NCBI RefSeq assembly: GCF_003569915.1
Contig: NZ_KZ984448.1
Coordinates: 1-64,000 of the forward strand
Reading direction: 5' to 3'
Source: Comamonas testosteroni
GTDB taxonomy: Bacteria; Pseudomonadota; Gammaproteobacteria; Burkholderiales; Burkholderiaceae_C
Length of the DNA: 64,000 nt
Shown: in pieces, positions 19,955 through 29,200 of the stretch
How the letters are laid out: every line of letters starts with the position of its first letter
Numbering within the stretch: position 1 is the stretch's first letter
Made by a program: the position numbers and the translations under genes
The notes under the pieces: generated by a model
What the model was told of the DNA's origin: nothing
Database searches by the model: none
What the model saw: only the letters and a program-made list of their open reading frames with translations

Positions 19955-21448
19955 ATGATTGACAACATCAGCTGGCTGGCGATCTACCCGGAGATCACTC
20001 TCCTGGTCATGGCCTGCGTCATTGCCTTGGTGGACTTGGGCGTGAAAAGCGCCCGCCGCACAGGCACCTATGTTCTGACCATGCTCACCCTGCTTGTCGT
20101 GGCGGTGATGCAGGGCATGTATGCCTCAAGCGGCAACACTTTCTACGGCTGGGGCAATATGGTTGTCTCGGACGCCATGGGCAACTGGCTCAAGTGCTTT
20201 GCGACCATCGCACTGATGATCACCATGGTCTATGGCCGCCCCTATGCGGCCGAGCGCGACATGCTGCGCGGCGGTGAGTTCTTCACGCTGTCCATGCTGG
20301 CTCTGCTGGGCATGTTCATCATGATCAGCGGCAACAACTTCCTGGTTCTGTATCTGGGTCTGGAATTGCTGACCCTGTCCAGCTACGCGCTGGTGGCTCT
20401 GCGCCGCGACCATACCGTGTCCGTCGAAGCAGCCATGAAGTACTTTGTGCTGGGTGCCATGGCCTCCGGTTTCCTGCTGTACGGCATGTCCATGCTCTAC
20501 GGCGCGACCGGTTCGCTGGATATCGGCCAAGTCTTCAAGGCCATCAACTCCGGTGAAATCAAGCATCAGGTGCTGGTCTTCGGTCTGGTGTTCGTGGTTG
20601 CCGGTCTGGCCTTCAAGCTGGGTGTGGTTCCCTTCCACATGTGGGTGCCTGACGTTTACCAGGGTGCTCCTACGGCCATCACCGCTCTGATCGGTGGCGC
20701 GCCCAAGCTGGCTGCGTTTGCCATGACCATGCGCCTGCTGGTCGATGGCCTGCTGCCTCTGGCAATCGACTGGCAACAGATGCTGATGGTTCTGGCCGTC
20801 TGCTCGCTGCTCGTCGGTAACCTGGCAGGTCTGCAGCAGACCAGCCTCAAGCGCATGCTGGCTTACTCGACAATCTCCCAGATGGGCTTTGTGCTGTTGG
20901 GCCTGATGTCGGGTGTGGTCGATGGCAAGGTCGATCCTGCGACAGTCGAAAACGCCTACAGCTCGGCCATGTTTTACATGGTGACCTATGTGCTGACGGC
21001 TCTGGCAGCTTTCGGTGTGATCTTGCTGCTGGCCCGCGAAGGCTTTGAAAGTGAAGAAATCGCCGATCTGGCCGGCCTGAACCAGCGCAGCCCGCTGTAT
21101 GCTGGTGTGATGGCTGTCTGCCTGTTCTCCATGGCTGGTATTCCTCCGCTGGTGGGCTTCTACGCCAAGCTGTCCGTGCTGCAGGCGCTGATTGCTTCGG
21201 GCTCCAGCCTGTATATTGGTCTGGCTGTGTTTGCCGTGATCATGTCGCTGATCGGTGCCTTCTATTACCTGCGAGTGGTCAAGGTCATGTACTTTGATGC
21301 TCCAATCACTGCTACCAGCGTGTCTGCACCTCTGGATGTGCGTGTGGTTCTGACCATCAATGGTGCGCTGGTTCTGCTGCTGGGTGTGATGCCTGGCGGT
21401 CTGATGAACCTGTGTGCTGACGCCATCGTGCGTGCCCTGGCTTCCTGA
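19955..21448 (+). CDS. nuoN: NADH-quinone oxidoreductase subunit N
   Basis: A 497-residue antiporter-like subunit (ND2-type), last of the 14 nuo genes. Typical blocks are [47 protein letters not shown] and [19 protein letters not shown] hairpin with a short T run follows. Confidence 0.97.
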   Translation: MIDNISWLAIYPEITLLVMACVIALVDLGVKSARRTGTYVLTMLTLLVVAVMQGMYASSGNTFYGWGNMVVSDAMGNWLKCFATIALMITMVYGRPYAAERDMLRGGEFFTLSMLALLGMFIMISGNNFLVLYLGLELLTLSSYALVALRRDHTVSVEAAMKYFVLGAMASGFLLYGMSMLYGATGSLDIGQVFKAINSGEIKHQVLVFGLVFVVAGLAFKLGVVPFHMWVPDVYQGAPTAITALIGGAPKLAAFAMTMRLLVDGLLPLAIDWQQMLMVLAVCSLLVGNLAGLQQTSLKRMLAYSTISQMGFVLLGLMSGVVDGKVDPATVENAYSSAMFYMVTYVLTALAAFGVILLLAREGFESEEIADLAGLNQRSPLYAGVMAVCLFSMAGIPPLVGFYAKLSVLQALIASGSSLYIGLAVFAVIMSLIGAFYYLRVVKVMYFDAPITATSVSAPLDVRVVLTINGALVLLLGVMPGGLMNLCADAIVRALAS

Positions 21449-21459
21449 TACTGGACGCG

Positions 21460-21488
21460 GTGAGGGCGAACAGCCCTCACTGCTTTTC
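21460..21488 (+). terminator. Weak intrinsic terminator after nuoN
   Basis: GTGAGGGC (21460-21467) and GCCCTCAC (21473-21480) form a perfect 8-bp stem with loop GAACA, followed by TGCTTTTC. The short T run suggests partial read-through into the two small genes downstream. Confidence 0.55.
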
Positions 21489-21503
21489 TAGGATTGGCTT
21501 AGC

Positions 21504-21809
21504 GTGTCTATTACCGCTTCTATCTGGCTCATCATCTTGGCTGCCCTTGTGGCAGCCAATTTGCCTTTTATCAACCAGCGTCTGGCTGTGGTTGGCCCAG
21601 TCATGCCGGCGCGTAAGCCGCTGTGGCTGCGACTGGTGGAGATGCTGGTGCTCTATCTGCTCGTGGGCGGTCTGGGCATGGTGTTTGAGCATCGTGCCGG
21701 GCAGAACGCACCTCAGGGCTGGGAGTTCTATGCAGTCACGGGCGCACTTTTTCTGACGCTGGCTTTCCCCGGTTTTGTGTACCGCTATCTTCTTCATCGC
21801 AAGGGCTGA
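21504..21809 (+). CDS. DUF2818 family small membrane protein
   Basis: A 101-residue protein with a GTG start and three hydrophobic helices, including the conserved LAALVAANLPFINQRL-like opening and LVGGLGMVFEHRAGQ. In Burkholderiales this family sits directly after nuoN, as here, which suggests a role linked to complex I or to membrane assembly, but no function is known to me. Confidence 0.85.
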   Translation: MSITASIWLIILAALVAANLPFINQRLAVVGPVMPARKPLWLRLVEMLVLYLLVGGLGMVFEHRAGQNAPQGWEFYAVTGALFLTLAFPGFVYRYLLHRKG

Positions 21810-21818
21810 GTTTCAGTC

Positions 21819-22337
21819 ATGAAAGTGCTTGATCTTCATTGCCCGGCAGGCCATGTCTTTGAAGGCTGGTTTGCGTCGGAAGATGATTTTCAAAGCCAGC
21901 GGCAGCGACAACTGGTGCAGTGCCCTGTCTGCGGCGATAGCGAGGTCACCAAGCGCCTGAGTGCCCCGCGAATCAACCTGGGCGCGCAGCCGCCCAAGGC
22001 AGCTCCTGCCCCAAAGCCTGCACTGGCTCCTGCAGTGCCTGCTGCAATACCTGCGGCCCAGATGCCTGAAATCAGCAGCGAAGCGCGCGAGCAACTGCAC
22101 GCCATGCAATCGGCCTGGATGCAGTGGTCACGGAAGGTGGCTGAGAACACCGAAAACGTCGGTAAGCACTTTGCGGAAGAAGCACGGCGCATGCATTACG
22201 GTGAGGTTGAAGACCGTGCCATTCGCGGCCAGACCAGTACGGAGGAAGCGCTGGAATTGCTGGAAGAGGGCATCGCCGTTGTACCTCTGGCATTGCCCGA
22301 AACCTCAAACGGAGAGGGAAGCGGGACGTTGCAGTAG
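21819..22337 (+). CDS. DUF1178 family protein with Cys pair
   Basis: A 172-residue soluble protein. The N-terminus has the family pattern: LHCPAGHVFEGWFAS, then VQCPVCGDSEVTKRLSAP, which looks like a four-Cys zinc ribbon (Cys-x-x-x-H and CPVC). A Pro/Ala linker joins it to a helical C-terminal part (HYGEVEDRAIRGQTSTEEALELLEEGI). The order nuoN-DUF2818-DUF1178 is common in Burkholderiales. Function unknown. Confidence 0.88.
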   Translation: MKVLDLHCPAGHVFEGWFASEDDFQSQRQRQLVQCPVCGDSEVTKRLSAPRINLGAQPPKAAPAPKPALAPAVPAAIPAAQMPEISSEAREQLHAMQSAWMQWSRKVAENTENVGKHFAEEARRMHYGEVEDRAIRGQTSTEEALELLEEGIAVVPLALPETSNGEGSGTLQ

Positions 22338-22365
22338 CTGAAAGTGGCGCATCTATTTGACCTCG

Positions 22366-22396
22366 AGCCAGTGGCTGAAAAGCCGCTGGCTTTTTT
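22366..22396 (+). terminator. Rho-independent terminator closing the nuo region
   Basis: AGCCAGTGGCT (22366-22376), GAAA tetraloop, AGCCGCTGGCT (22381-22391) and a T run. Confidence 0.9.
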
Positions 22397-22405
22397 GTTG
22401 CCATT

Positions 22406-22452
22406 ATTTTTATAGCGTCTTGTCTAAATAGAACTTGGACTTCAAGGCTGAA
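22406..22452 (+). repeat. GATAGC/GGACTTGA dispersed repeat, copy B (degenerate)
   Basis: TTTTTATAGCGTCTTG..., then AACTTGGACTTCAAGGCTGAA, follow the layout of copy A with several changes. It lies directly after a terminator, the same position as copy A. Confidence 0.55.
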
Positions 22453-22966
22453 CTTGCCTGCTAATCAAGAGGTACCAGGGCATACCGCTTTGAAATCGAT
22501 AGTCCCATTTGTCGCTCATCAAATCTATGGCGACAAAGTGCAAGCATATTTGTTCGTGCAACGCCAGTAACTGACTTGTTGAGCTGGTTATTGACGCGCT
22601 ACGGGTTTACGGCAGGCGTCGGCAACGATCTGCCTTTGGCGACCCTTGTGCAGCGAATTAAATTTAATAGCGTGAATCGCTTGCCAATAGTCCGTTTGAG
22701 GCAATCGAAGCGACAAAGTCGATCATGCGCTCTGCATGCTGTCGGGCAGACAAGCCCTTGTCCTGAGAAGTTTGTGACTGCTCTCCTTTGGCGCCTTGTT
22801 TTGACTGATTGGTTAGGGAAAACATGAGCAGAGATTTCAGCGCCGACTAGGAGTTTCCCGCTGCGGAACGGCTGCGCCACATAACAAGATGCGAAACATA
22901 GGAGATGTTGGGCCTTTGGCCGGCTTTCTCATTTGTTGTCTCGCACTCAGGACTGGCAAAGCGCGC
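22453..22966. other. Intergenic region, 0.5 kb, no confident gene
   Basis: No recognisable product. The minus strand holds a 53-codon frame (22664-22825, ATG to TAA) ending in GLSARQHAERMIDFVASIAS; it has no ribosome site and may be a decayed gene end. TTTAATAGCGTGAATCGC (from about 22663) weakly resembles the dispersed repeat. The right part presumably carries the promoter of the transporter operon. Confidence 0.4.
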
Positions 22967-23737
22967 ATGAGCGACCTTATTCTCGAAACCAGACAGCTCA
23001 CCAAAGAGTTCAAAGGCTTTACAGCCGTCAGCAAAGTGGATCTGGCCGTGCAGCGTGGCTCCATCCATGCCCTTATTGGCCCCAATGGTGCAGGCAAGAC
23101 CACTTGCTTCAATCTGCTGACCAAGTTTCTTGAGCCCAGCTCCGGCACCATCAAATTCAACGGCACGGACATCACGCATGAGGCTCCGGCGCAGATTGCG
23201 CGACGCGGCGTGATTCGCTCGTTTCAGATTTCCGCCGTGTTTCCGCATTGCACCTTGCTGGAGAACGTGCGCATCGGTCTGCAGCGCCAACTCGGCACCG
23301 CTTTCCATTTCTGGACCAGCGAGAAGACACTGAACAAACTCAATGACCGCGCCATGGAGTTGCTGACCGAAGTGGGCCTGCAGGACATGGCCGATGAAAT
23401 CACCGTCAACCTGCCTTATGGCCGCAAGCGCGCGTTGGAGATTGCCACCACGCTGGCCATGGAGCCTGAGTTGATGCTGCTCGACGAGCCCACTCAAGGC
23501 ATGGGCCATGAGGACGTGGACCGTGTCACGCAACTGATCAAGAAAGTCTCTGCGGGCCGCACCATTTTGATGGTAGAGCACAACATGAAAGTCGTCTCCA
23601 CGATCGCAGATCGCATCACCGTGCTGCAGCGCGGCGCTGTGCTGGCGGAAGGCCGCTATGAGGAAGTTTCCAGAAATCCGCAAGTGATGGAAGCCTATAT
23701 GGGCACCACCGATGGGCAACTGCAGGGAGCGCATTAG
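22967..23737 (+). CDS. livG: Branched-chain amino acid-type ABC transporter ATPase (LivG-like)
   Basis: A 256-residue ABC ATPase. Walker A is GPNGAGKTT near 38-46, the signature is LPYGRKRALEIATTLA and Walker B is LMLLDEPTQGMGHED, followed by a switch His (VEHNMKVV). The signature has Pro and Tyr where LSGGQ is usual, which is normal for LivG. The ATG at 22967 (MSDLILETRQLTKEF) matches the family start; the frame is open further upstream without support. First gene of a five-gene importer with the unusual order ATPase, ATPase, binding protein, permease, permease. Confidence 0.92.
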   Translation: MSDLILETRQLTKEFKGFTAVSKVDLAVQRGSIHALIGPNGAGKTTCFNLLTKFLEPSSGTIKFNGTDITHEAPAQIARRGVIRSFQISAVFPHCTLLENVRIGLQRQLGTAFHFWTSEKTLNKLNDRAMELLTEVGLQDMADEITVNLPYGRKRALEIATTLAMEPELMLLDEPTQGMGHEDVDRVTQLIKKVSAGRTILMVEHNMKVVSTIADRITVLQRGAVLAEGRYEEVSRNPQVMEAYMGTTDGQLQGAH

Positions 23738-23805
23738 TGGCGACCCCCTGTGCCGCTTTGCGGGGACGACATCCCCGCTGCGGGGCGGCCCTTGCTTGAT
23801 GTCTC
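23738..23805 (+). repeat. REP-like GC-rich hairpin element between livG and livF
   Basis: GCGGGGA (23760-23766) and TCCCCGC (23772-23778) form a perfect hairpin inside CGACATCCCCGCTGCGGGG and GCGGCCCTTGCTTGATGTCTC. From memory this resembles a dispersed intergenic sequence of Comamonadaceae; only one copy is in the window, so repetition cannot be shown here. Confidence 0.4.
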
Positions 23806-23841
23806 TTCCTTGGAGCAAGCCAGTTTTGAACCTGATGAACG

Positions 23842-24561
23842 ATGAATAAAACAAGTACTCCGGCGCTGGAAATTTCGGGATTGAATGCTTGGTATGGCGA
23901 GTCCCATGTGCTGCATGGCATGGATCTGATCGTCAATCAGGGCGAGGTGGTGACTCTGCTGGGCCGCAATGGTGCGGGGCGCACTTCCACGCTGCGCTCC
24001 ATCATGGGATTGACGGGCTCGCGCAAGGGTTCGATCAAGATCAATGGTGTGGAGACGGTGCATCTGCCCACGCACAAGATTGCCCATCTGGGCGTGGGCT
24101 ATTGCCCCGAGGAGCGGGGCATTTTCTCGAGCCTGTCCTGCGAGGAAAACCTGATGCTGCCCCCACCGCTCAAAACCGGCGAGCCGGGTATGAGCGTGGA
24201 CGAGATCTATCAGATGTTTCCCAACCTCTACGAGCGCCGCAACAGCCAGGGCACGCGCCTGTCGGGCGGTGAGCAGCAGATGCTGGCCGTGGCCCGCATT
24301 CTGCGCACGGGCGCACGGCTGCTGCTGCTCGATGAGATTTCGGAGGGGCTGGCCCCTGTGATTGTTCAGGCGCTGGCTCGCATGATCACCACGCTGCGCG
24401 AGAAGGGCTACACCGTGGTCATGGTGGAACAGAACTTCCGCTTTGCTGCGCCACTGGCAGACCGCTTCTATGTGGTTGAACACGGCCATGTTGCCCTGCG
24501 CTTCGGCGCTTCCGAACTGGACGAAAAAATGCCGGTGCTCAACGAGTTGCTGGGTGTTTGA
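23842..24561 (+). CDS. livF: Branched-chain amino acid-type ABC transporter ATPase (LivF-like)
   Basis: A 239-residue ABC ATPase of the LivF group. The signature LSGGEQQMLAVARIL and Walker B RLLLLDEISEGLAP are clear. The Walker A loop reads GRNGAGRTS, with Arg where the catalytic phosphate-binding Lys is expected, and DEP is DEI; both are read directly from the bases. It pairs with LivG to form the nucleotide-binding dimer. The binding-protein gene follows after 51 bases. Confidence 0.9.
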   Translation: MNKTSTPALEISGLNAWYGESHVLHGMDLIVNQGEVVTLLGRNGAGRTSTLRSIMGLTGSRKGSIKINGVETVHLPTHKIAHLGVGYCPEERGIFSSLSCEENLMLPPPLKTGEPGMSVDEIYQMFPNLYERRNSQGTRLSGGEQQMLAVARILRTGARLLLLDEISEGLAPVIVQALARMITTLREKGYTVVMVEQNFRFAAPLADRFYVVEHGHVALRFGASELDEKMPVLNELLGV

Positions 24562-24612
24562 GTGCGTTTCAAACCCCTTTCTTTCCCGATAAGACTTCAA
24601 CAGGAGACAGTG

Positions 24613-25809
24613 ATGAAAGCCCAATTGAGTGTTCTCTCGTGCATGCTGGCCGTTGCAGGCCTTGCCAGCCCTTTGGCCCAGGCGCAGGAAAAAGTGAAGA
24701 TCGGCTTTGTGACCGATATGTCCAGTCTCTACGCTGATGTGGAAGGCAAGAACGGTGTGATCGCCATGCAGATGGCCATCGATGATTTTGGTGGCAAGGC
24801 ACTGGGTCAGCCTATTGAGCTGCTGTCGGCGGATCACCAGAACAAGGCGGATATTGCAGCCTCCAAGGTGCGCGAATGGATTGATACGCAAGGTATCTCA
24901 CTGGTCTTCAGCGGCACCAATTCGGGCACGGCTTTGGCGGTCTCTCAGGTCGCCAACGAGAAAAAGCGCGTCCACATCAACAATGGTGCGGGCTCTTCAG
25001 CATTGACCAACGAGCAGTGCAACCCCTATACCGTGCACTATGCCTATGACACCGTGGCCCTGGCCAAAGGGACGGGCGGCGCGGTGGTGGACCGTGGCGG
25101 CAAGGACTGGTTCTTCCTGACCGCTGACTACGCATTTGGCCAGGCGCTGGAAGGGGATACCACCAAGGTCATCAACGCCAAGGGCGGCAAGGTGCTGGGC
25201 TCGGTCAAGCACCCGCTCAATGCATCGGACTTCTCTTCCTTCCTGCTGCAGGCACAGGCCTCCAAAGCCCATATCTTGGGGCTGGCCAATGCGGGCGGCG
25301 ACACCATCAACGCCATCAAGGCGGCCAAGGAATTTGGCATCAGCAAGACCATGAAGACGGCGGGCCTGCTGGTCTTTCTGACCGACATTCACAGCCTGGG
25401 CCTGAAGAACACCGAAGGCCTGCTTCACACCACCAGCTGGTACTGGGACATGAACGACGAGTCGCGCAAGTTCGCTAACAAGTTCTTTGCCAAGACCAAG
25501 CGCATGCCCACTGACGTGCAGGCCGCTGACTACTCGGCAGTGATGAACTACCTGAAGGCGGTGGAAGCAGTGAAGACTACGAACGCCGAGAAGGTGATGG
25601 CGCACCTGAAGTCCACTCCGATCAATGACTTCTACGGCAAGGGCGTGATTCGTCCTGACGGCACCTTTGCCCACGATATGTATCTGGTCGAGGCCAAGAA
25701 GCCCAGCGAGTCCACCAAGCCTTGGGACTACCTCAAGGTCCTGAACAAGCTGCCTGCCGAGACGGTCTGGACCACCAAGGCCGAAACCAAGTGCGCGCTC
25801 TGGAAGTAA
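24613..25809 (+). CDS. ABC transporter periplasmic substrate-binding protein (type I fold)
   Basis: A 398-residue protein with a signal peptide (MKAQLSVLSCMLAVAGLASPLAQA) and a Leu/Ile/Val-binding-type two-lobe fold starting KVKIGFVTDMSSLYADVEG. The Asn/Ser/Thr-rich SGTNSGTALAVSQVANE and the AADYSAVMNYLKAVE region are typical of amide/branched-chain amino acid binding proteins. The ATG at 24613 follows AGGAGA. The ligand cannot be predicted; relatives bind amino acids, amides or aromatic acids. Confidence 0.9.
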   Translation: MKAQLSVLSCMLAVAGLASPLAQAQEKVKIGFVTDMSSLYADVEGKNGVIAMQMAIDDFGGKALGQPIELLSADHQNKADIAASKVREWIDTQGISLVFSGTNSGTALAVSQVANEKKRVHINNGAGSSALTNEQCNPYTVHYAYDTVALAKGTGGAVVDRGGKDWFFLTADYAFGQALEGDTTKVINAKGGKVLGSVKHPLNASDFSSFLLQAQASKAHILGLANAGGDTINAIKAAKEFGISKTMKTAGLLVFLTDIHSLGLKNTEGLLHTTSWYWDMNDESRKFANKFFAKTKRMPTDVQAADYSAVMNYLKAVEAVKTTNAEKVMAHLKSTPINDFYGKGVIRPDGTFAHDMYLVEAKKPSESTKPWDYLKVLNKLPAETVWTTKAETKCALWK

Positions 25810-25860
25810 TAGCGCATAGCTTGGTCTGAAGCACACCCAACACCTACCAGCGTATCTCTC

Positions 25861-26745
25861 ATGGAAATCTTTGGTGTCTCATTGCCTGCCTTGATGAGCC
25901 AGCTCCTTCTGGGGCTGGTCAACGGCTCGTTCTATGCCATTTTGAGTCTGGGTCTGGCCGTGATTTTCGGCCTGCTCAATGTCATCAACTTTGCGCATGG
26001 TGCTTTGTTCATGCTGGGGGCAATGGTCACCTGGATGGCCATGAGCTATTTTCAGATCAACTATTGGGTGATGTTGATTCTGTCGCCGGTGCTGGTCGGT
26101 ATTCTGGGTGTGTTGATAGAGCGCTTTTTACTGCGCTGGATCTACAAGCTTGATCACCTCTACGGTCTGCTGCTGACGCTGGGCCTGTCGCTGCTGATCG
26201 AGGGCGTGTTCCGCTCCGTCTATGGTGTCTCAGGTCTGGGTTATGACACGCCCGAACTGCTCGAAGGCGCCACCAATCTGGGCTTCATGATGCTACCCAA
26301 CTACCGCGCCTGGGTGGTGGTGGCCTCCATCGTGGTCTGCGTTGCCACCTGGTTTGTGATCGAGAAGACCCGCATCGGCGCCTATCTGCGCGCCGGTACG
26401 GAGAACCCGCGCCTTGTTGAGGCTTTCGGTGTCAATGTGCCCGTCATGATCACACTGACCTATGCCTTTGGCGCGGCGCTGGCAGCCTTTGCCGGCGTGC
26501 TGGCTGCACCGGTCTATCAGGTCACTCCGCTGATGGGGCAAAACCTCATCATCACCGTGTTTGCCGTGGTCGTGATCGGTGGCATGGGCTCCATCATGGG
26601 CTCCATCATCACAGGTTTGGCTCTGGGGGTGATTGAAGGGCTGACCAAGGTTTTCTGGCCCGAAGCTTCGTCCACCGTCGTGTTCTTCATCATGGTCATT
26701 GTTTTGCTGATTCGCCCCGCTGGCCTGTTCGGTAAAGAAAAATAA
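25861..26745 (+). CDS. livH: Branched-chain amino acid-type ABC permease (LivH-like)
   Basis: A 294-residue inner-membrane permease with about eight helices. Family features are NGSFYAILSLGLAVIFGLLNVINFAHGALFMLGA near the start and a C-terminal VVIGGMGSIMGSIITGLALG, the coupling region to the ATPase. It follows the binding-protein gene by 51 bases and precedes livM by 13. Confidence 0.94.
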   Translation: MEIFGVSLPALMSQLLLGLVNGSFYAILSLGLAVIFGLLNVINFAHGALFMLGAMVTWMAMSYFQINYWVMLILSPVLVGILGVLIERFLLRWIYKLDHLYGLLLTLGLSLLIEGVFRSVYGVSGLGYDTPELLEGATNLGFMMLPNYRAWVVVASIVVCVATWFVIEKTRIGAYLRAGTENPRLVEAFGVNVPVMITLTYAFGAALAAFAGVLAAPVYQVTPLMGQNLIITVFAVVVIGGMGSIMGSIITGLALGVIEGLTKVFWPEASSTVVFFIMVIVLLIRPAGLFGKEK

Positions 26746-26758
26746 GAGGGCGCACGAC

Positions 26759-27751
26759 ATGAAATCCAAGACGCTTGTTCAACGCATTGCTCCAGTGGGC
26801 TACGGCCTGCTGCTGCTGGGGCTGATTGCCGCACCGTTCTTCGGTGCCTACCCCGTGTTCGTGATGAAGCTCATGTGCTTTGCACTGTTTGCTTCGGCTT
26901 TCAATCTGCTGCTGGGCTACACGGGGCTGCTGTCCTTTGGCCACGCGGCATTCCTGGGTGGCGCCGCCTATGTGGCGGGCTACAGCATCAAGGCCTGGGG
27001 CTTTACACCCGAGGTCAGCATGCTGCTGGGTACGCTGATCGGTGCGCTGCTGGGTCTGATCTTTGGCTGGCTGGCCATTCGCCGTCAGGGTATTTACTTC
27101 TCGATGATCACGCTGGCTTTGGCGCAGATGCTGTTCTTTGTCGCGTTGCAGGCCAAGTTCACCGGTGGTGAAGATGGTCTGCAGGGTGTGCCGCGCGGAA
27201 AGCTGTTTGGTGTGATCGATCTGAGCAGTGACCTGACCATGTACTACGTGGCTCTGGTGATTGTGGTGTTGGCTTTTCTGCTGATCGTTCGCACCATCCA
27301 TTCGCCTTTTGGACAGGTGCTCAAGGCCATCAAGGAGAACGAGCCCCGCGCCATCTCTCTGGGCTATGACGTCAATCGTTTCAAGCTGCTGGCCTTTGTC
27401 ATCTCGGCTGCGCTGACAGGATTGGCGGGTTCGCTCAAGACCGTGGTGCTGGGCTTCGCCACGCTATCCGACGTGCACTGGACCACATCCGGCCATGTGA
27501 TTTTGATGACATTGATGGGAGGCCTGGGCACACTATCCGGTCCCATCGTGGGCTCGGCCGTGGTCGTGGCTCTGGAAAACAAGATTGGCGACATGGGCAC
27601 CTTCCTGGCGCGTACCACGGGCGTGGAATGGTTTGGCACGCTGGGTGAGTCCGTCACCATCGTCACGGGCCTGATCTTTGTGCTGTGCGTGCTGCTGTTC
27701 CGCAAGGGCATCATGGGTGAGCTGATTGCGTGGCTGCAACGCAGAAAATAG
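26759..27751 (+). CDS. livM: Branched-chain amino acid-type ABC permease (LivM-like)
   Basis: A 330-residue permease with about nine helices. Typical LivM stretches are NLLLGYTGLLSFGHAAFLGGAAY and FVISAALTGLAGSLKT, with the coupling block LMTLMGGLGTLSGPIVGS. Last gene of the transporter operon, followed by a bidirectional terminator. Confidence 0.94.
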   Translation: MKSKTLVQRIAPVGYGLLLLGLIAAPFFGAYPVFVMKLMCFALFASAFNLLLGYTGLLSFGHAAFLGGAAYVAGYSIKAWGFTPEVSMLLGTLIGALLGLIFGWLAIRRQGIYFSMITLALAQMLFFVALQAKFTGGEDGLQGVPRGKLFGVIDLSSDLTMYYVALVIVVLAFLLIVRTIHSPFGQVLKAIKENEPRAISLGYDVNRFKLLAFVISAALTGLAGSLKTVVLGFATLSDVHWTTSGHVILMTLMGGLGTLSGPIVGSAVVVALENKIGDMGTFLARTTGVEWFGTLGESVTIVTGLIFVLCVLLFRKGIMGELIAWLQRRK

Positions 27752-27766
27752 CATTGACTACGCAAG

Positions 27767-27795
27767 AAAAAGGGCCGCATTCAGCGGCCCTTTTT
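27767..27795. terminator. Bidirectional terminator
   Basis: AAAAAGGGCCGC, a five-base loop, then GCGGCCCTTTTT; it serves livM (plus) and the hydrolase-GNAT gene (minus). Confidence 0.9.
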
Positions 27796-27817
27796 GTCAC
27801 TTGTTGAGGTGGAAGAG

Positions 27818-29146
27818 TTAATCCGCGTAGCGCAAGTGAATGATGGGGTAGTTGCGCCTTTGGGAATCCAGGGCAGAATGGCCCTGGGCTGCAAAACCCA
27901 GATGGGTGTAGAAGCGTACGGCTTCGATATTCTGTTCGTTCACATCCAGCGTCAGTTGCGGATGGGTCTGTAGTGCATGTGCGACCAGCAGGCGGCCCAC
28001 TCCACGCCGCTTGAACAGCGGATCGATGAACAGTGCTTCCATATGGCCGCCATCCAGCAGCATGAAGCCTGCGACCTGGCCTTGTGCATCCACCGCGAGA
28101 TGCAGCGGTGTCTGGGGCAGAAAACCTGCCACCTCTTGTTCTATGGCCTGACGATCCTGAGCACTCAGAAAGCCGTGGCTGTCGTCGACTGCGTTGCGCC
28201 AGATCTCGAGGATGCGTTCCCCGTCGGCTACGGTGGATTCACGGATGCGGAAGGAGGGTGCAATGCGCCTGGCATTGTCGGCAATCGCCTGGACCAACAA
28301 GGCATGCAGGGGTTGCGGCAGATCATGGCCCATGCCGGGCACCAGCAGAAATTGCGCGCCGGGAATGGCTGCAGCAGAGTCTTGGCCGCAGGCGGGGGCA
28401 ATCAGCACATCATCCGCTCCATGCACGACCAGCGTAGGCGCTGTCACGCGGGCCAGCCAGGGGCGCAGATCGCCTGTGGCCGCGATGGCTGCAATCTGGC
28501 GTGCCGTGCCTGCGGGGTCATGGGCTCGGTGCAACTCATCGCGCAGCAATGCACGCTGTACCTCTGGCTCTGGGTAGGCGGGGCTGGCAATGCGCTGCGC
28601 AAACACCATGGCATGGTCGAGATAGGCCTCCTCATCGTCCTGGGGCGAGGGAGCTGGGCGCATCATCAGTCCCATGATGTCGGGGGTGGTCTGCGGCAGT
28701 TGCGGGTTGCCCGTGCTGGACATGATGGACACCAGCGACAGCACGCGCTGTGGATGGGTGCCCGCCATCAACTGCGCCATCATGCCGCCCATGGAGCGGC
28801 CCACCACATGGGCTTGCGCAAGCTTCAGTGCATCCATCAGCCCCGTGATGTCGGCCACCATGTCATGCAGGGTGTAGGGCACCTGCGGCTTTCGGCCAGT
28901 GCCCAAGTCTGCCGCCAATTGGGCAAAGGAGGGCACGGGGGCGTCGTGCAGATGGGTAGACAGACCGCTGTCGCGCAAATCAATCCGCAGCACATAAAAG
29001 CCCTGGTCGGCCAGACTCTGGCAGAACGCGGGTGTCCAGCGCAGCATCTGTGTGCCAAGGCCTGGCAGCAACAGCAAGGGCGCATTGCGCACGTTGCCAA
29101 AGGCCTGCCAGCACAGGTGCATGCCATGGGTTTCGACAAAGTTCAT
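27818..29146 (-). CDS. Alpha/beta hydrolase-GNAT acetyltransferase fusion
   Basis: A 442-residue two-domain protein. Residues about 1-295 are an alpha/beta hydrolase: nucleophile elbow GRSMGG, acidic residue in VVHGADDVLIA and catalytic His in PGMGHDLP. Residues about 298-442 are a GNAT N-acetyltransferase: FRIRESTVADGERILEIWR, acetyl-CoA loop RRGVGRLL and the C-terminal NIEAVRFYTHLGF. The start at 29146 (MNFVETHG) has AGGAA upstream; the frame is open a little further. Substrates of both halves are unknown. It follows the DUF2239 gene by 54 bases, probably in one transcript. Confidence 0.85.
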   Translation of the reverse strand: MNFVETHGMHLCWQAFGNVRNAPLLLLPGLGTQMLRWTPAFCQSLADQGFYVLRIDLRDSGLSTHLHDAPVPSFAQLAADLGTGRKPQVPYTLHDMVADITGLMDALKLAQAHVVGRSMGGMMAQLMAGTHPQRVLSLVSIMSSTGNPQLPQTTPDIMGLMMRPAPSPQDDEEAYLDHAMVFAQRIASPAYPEPEVQRALLRDELHRAHDPAGTARQIAAIAATGDLRPWLARVTAPTLVVHGADDVLIAPACGQDSAAAIPGAQFLLVPGMGHDLPQPLHALLVQAIADNARRIAPSFRIRESTVADGERILEIWRNAVDDSHGFLSAQDRQAIEQEVAGFLPQTPLHLAVDAQGQVAGFMLLDGGHMEALFIDPLFKRRGVGRLLVAHALQTHPQLTLDVNEQNIEAVRFYTHLGFAAQGHSALDSQRRNYPIIHLRYAD

Positions 29147-29200
29147 TTCATGTTCCTGATGCAGGCTGGACCTTCCCAGCTGCAAGTTGTCATTGTTTGC

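Noticed and set aside
22576-22827. 83-codon plus-strand frame upstream of livG
   Set aside because: No ribosome site, no recognisable product and no coding-type codon pattern; it overlaps a competing minus-strand frame of equal quality.
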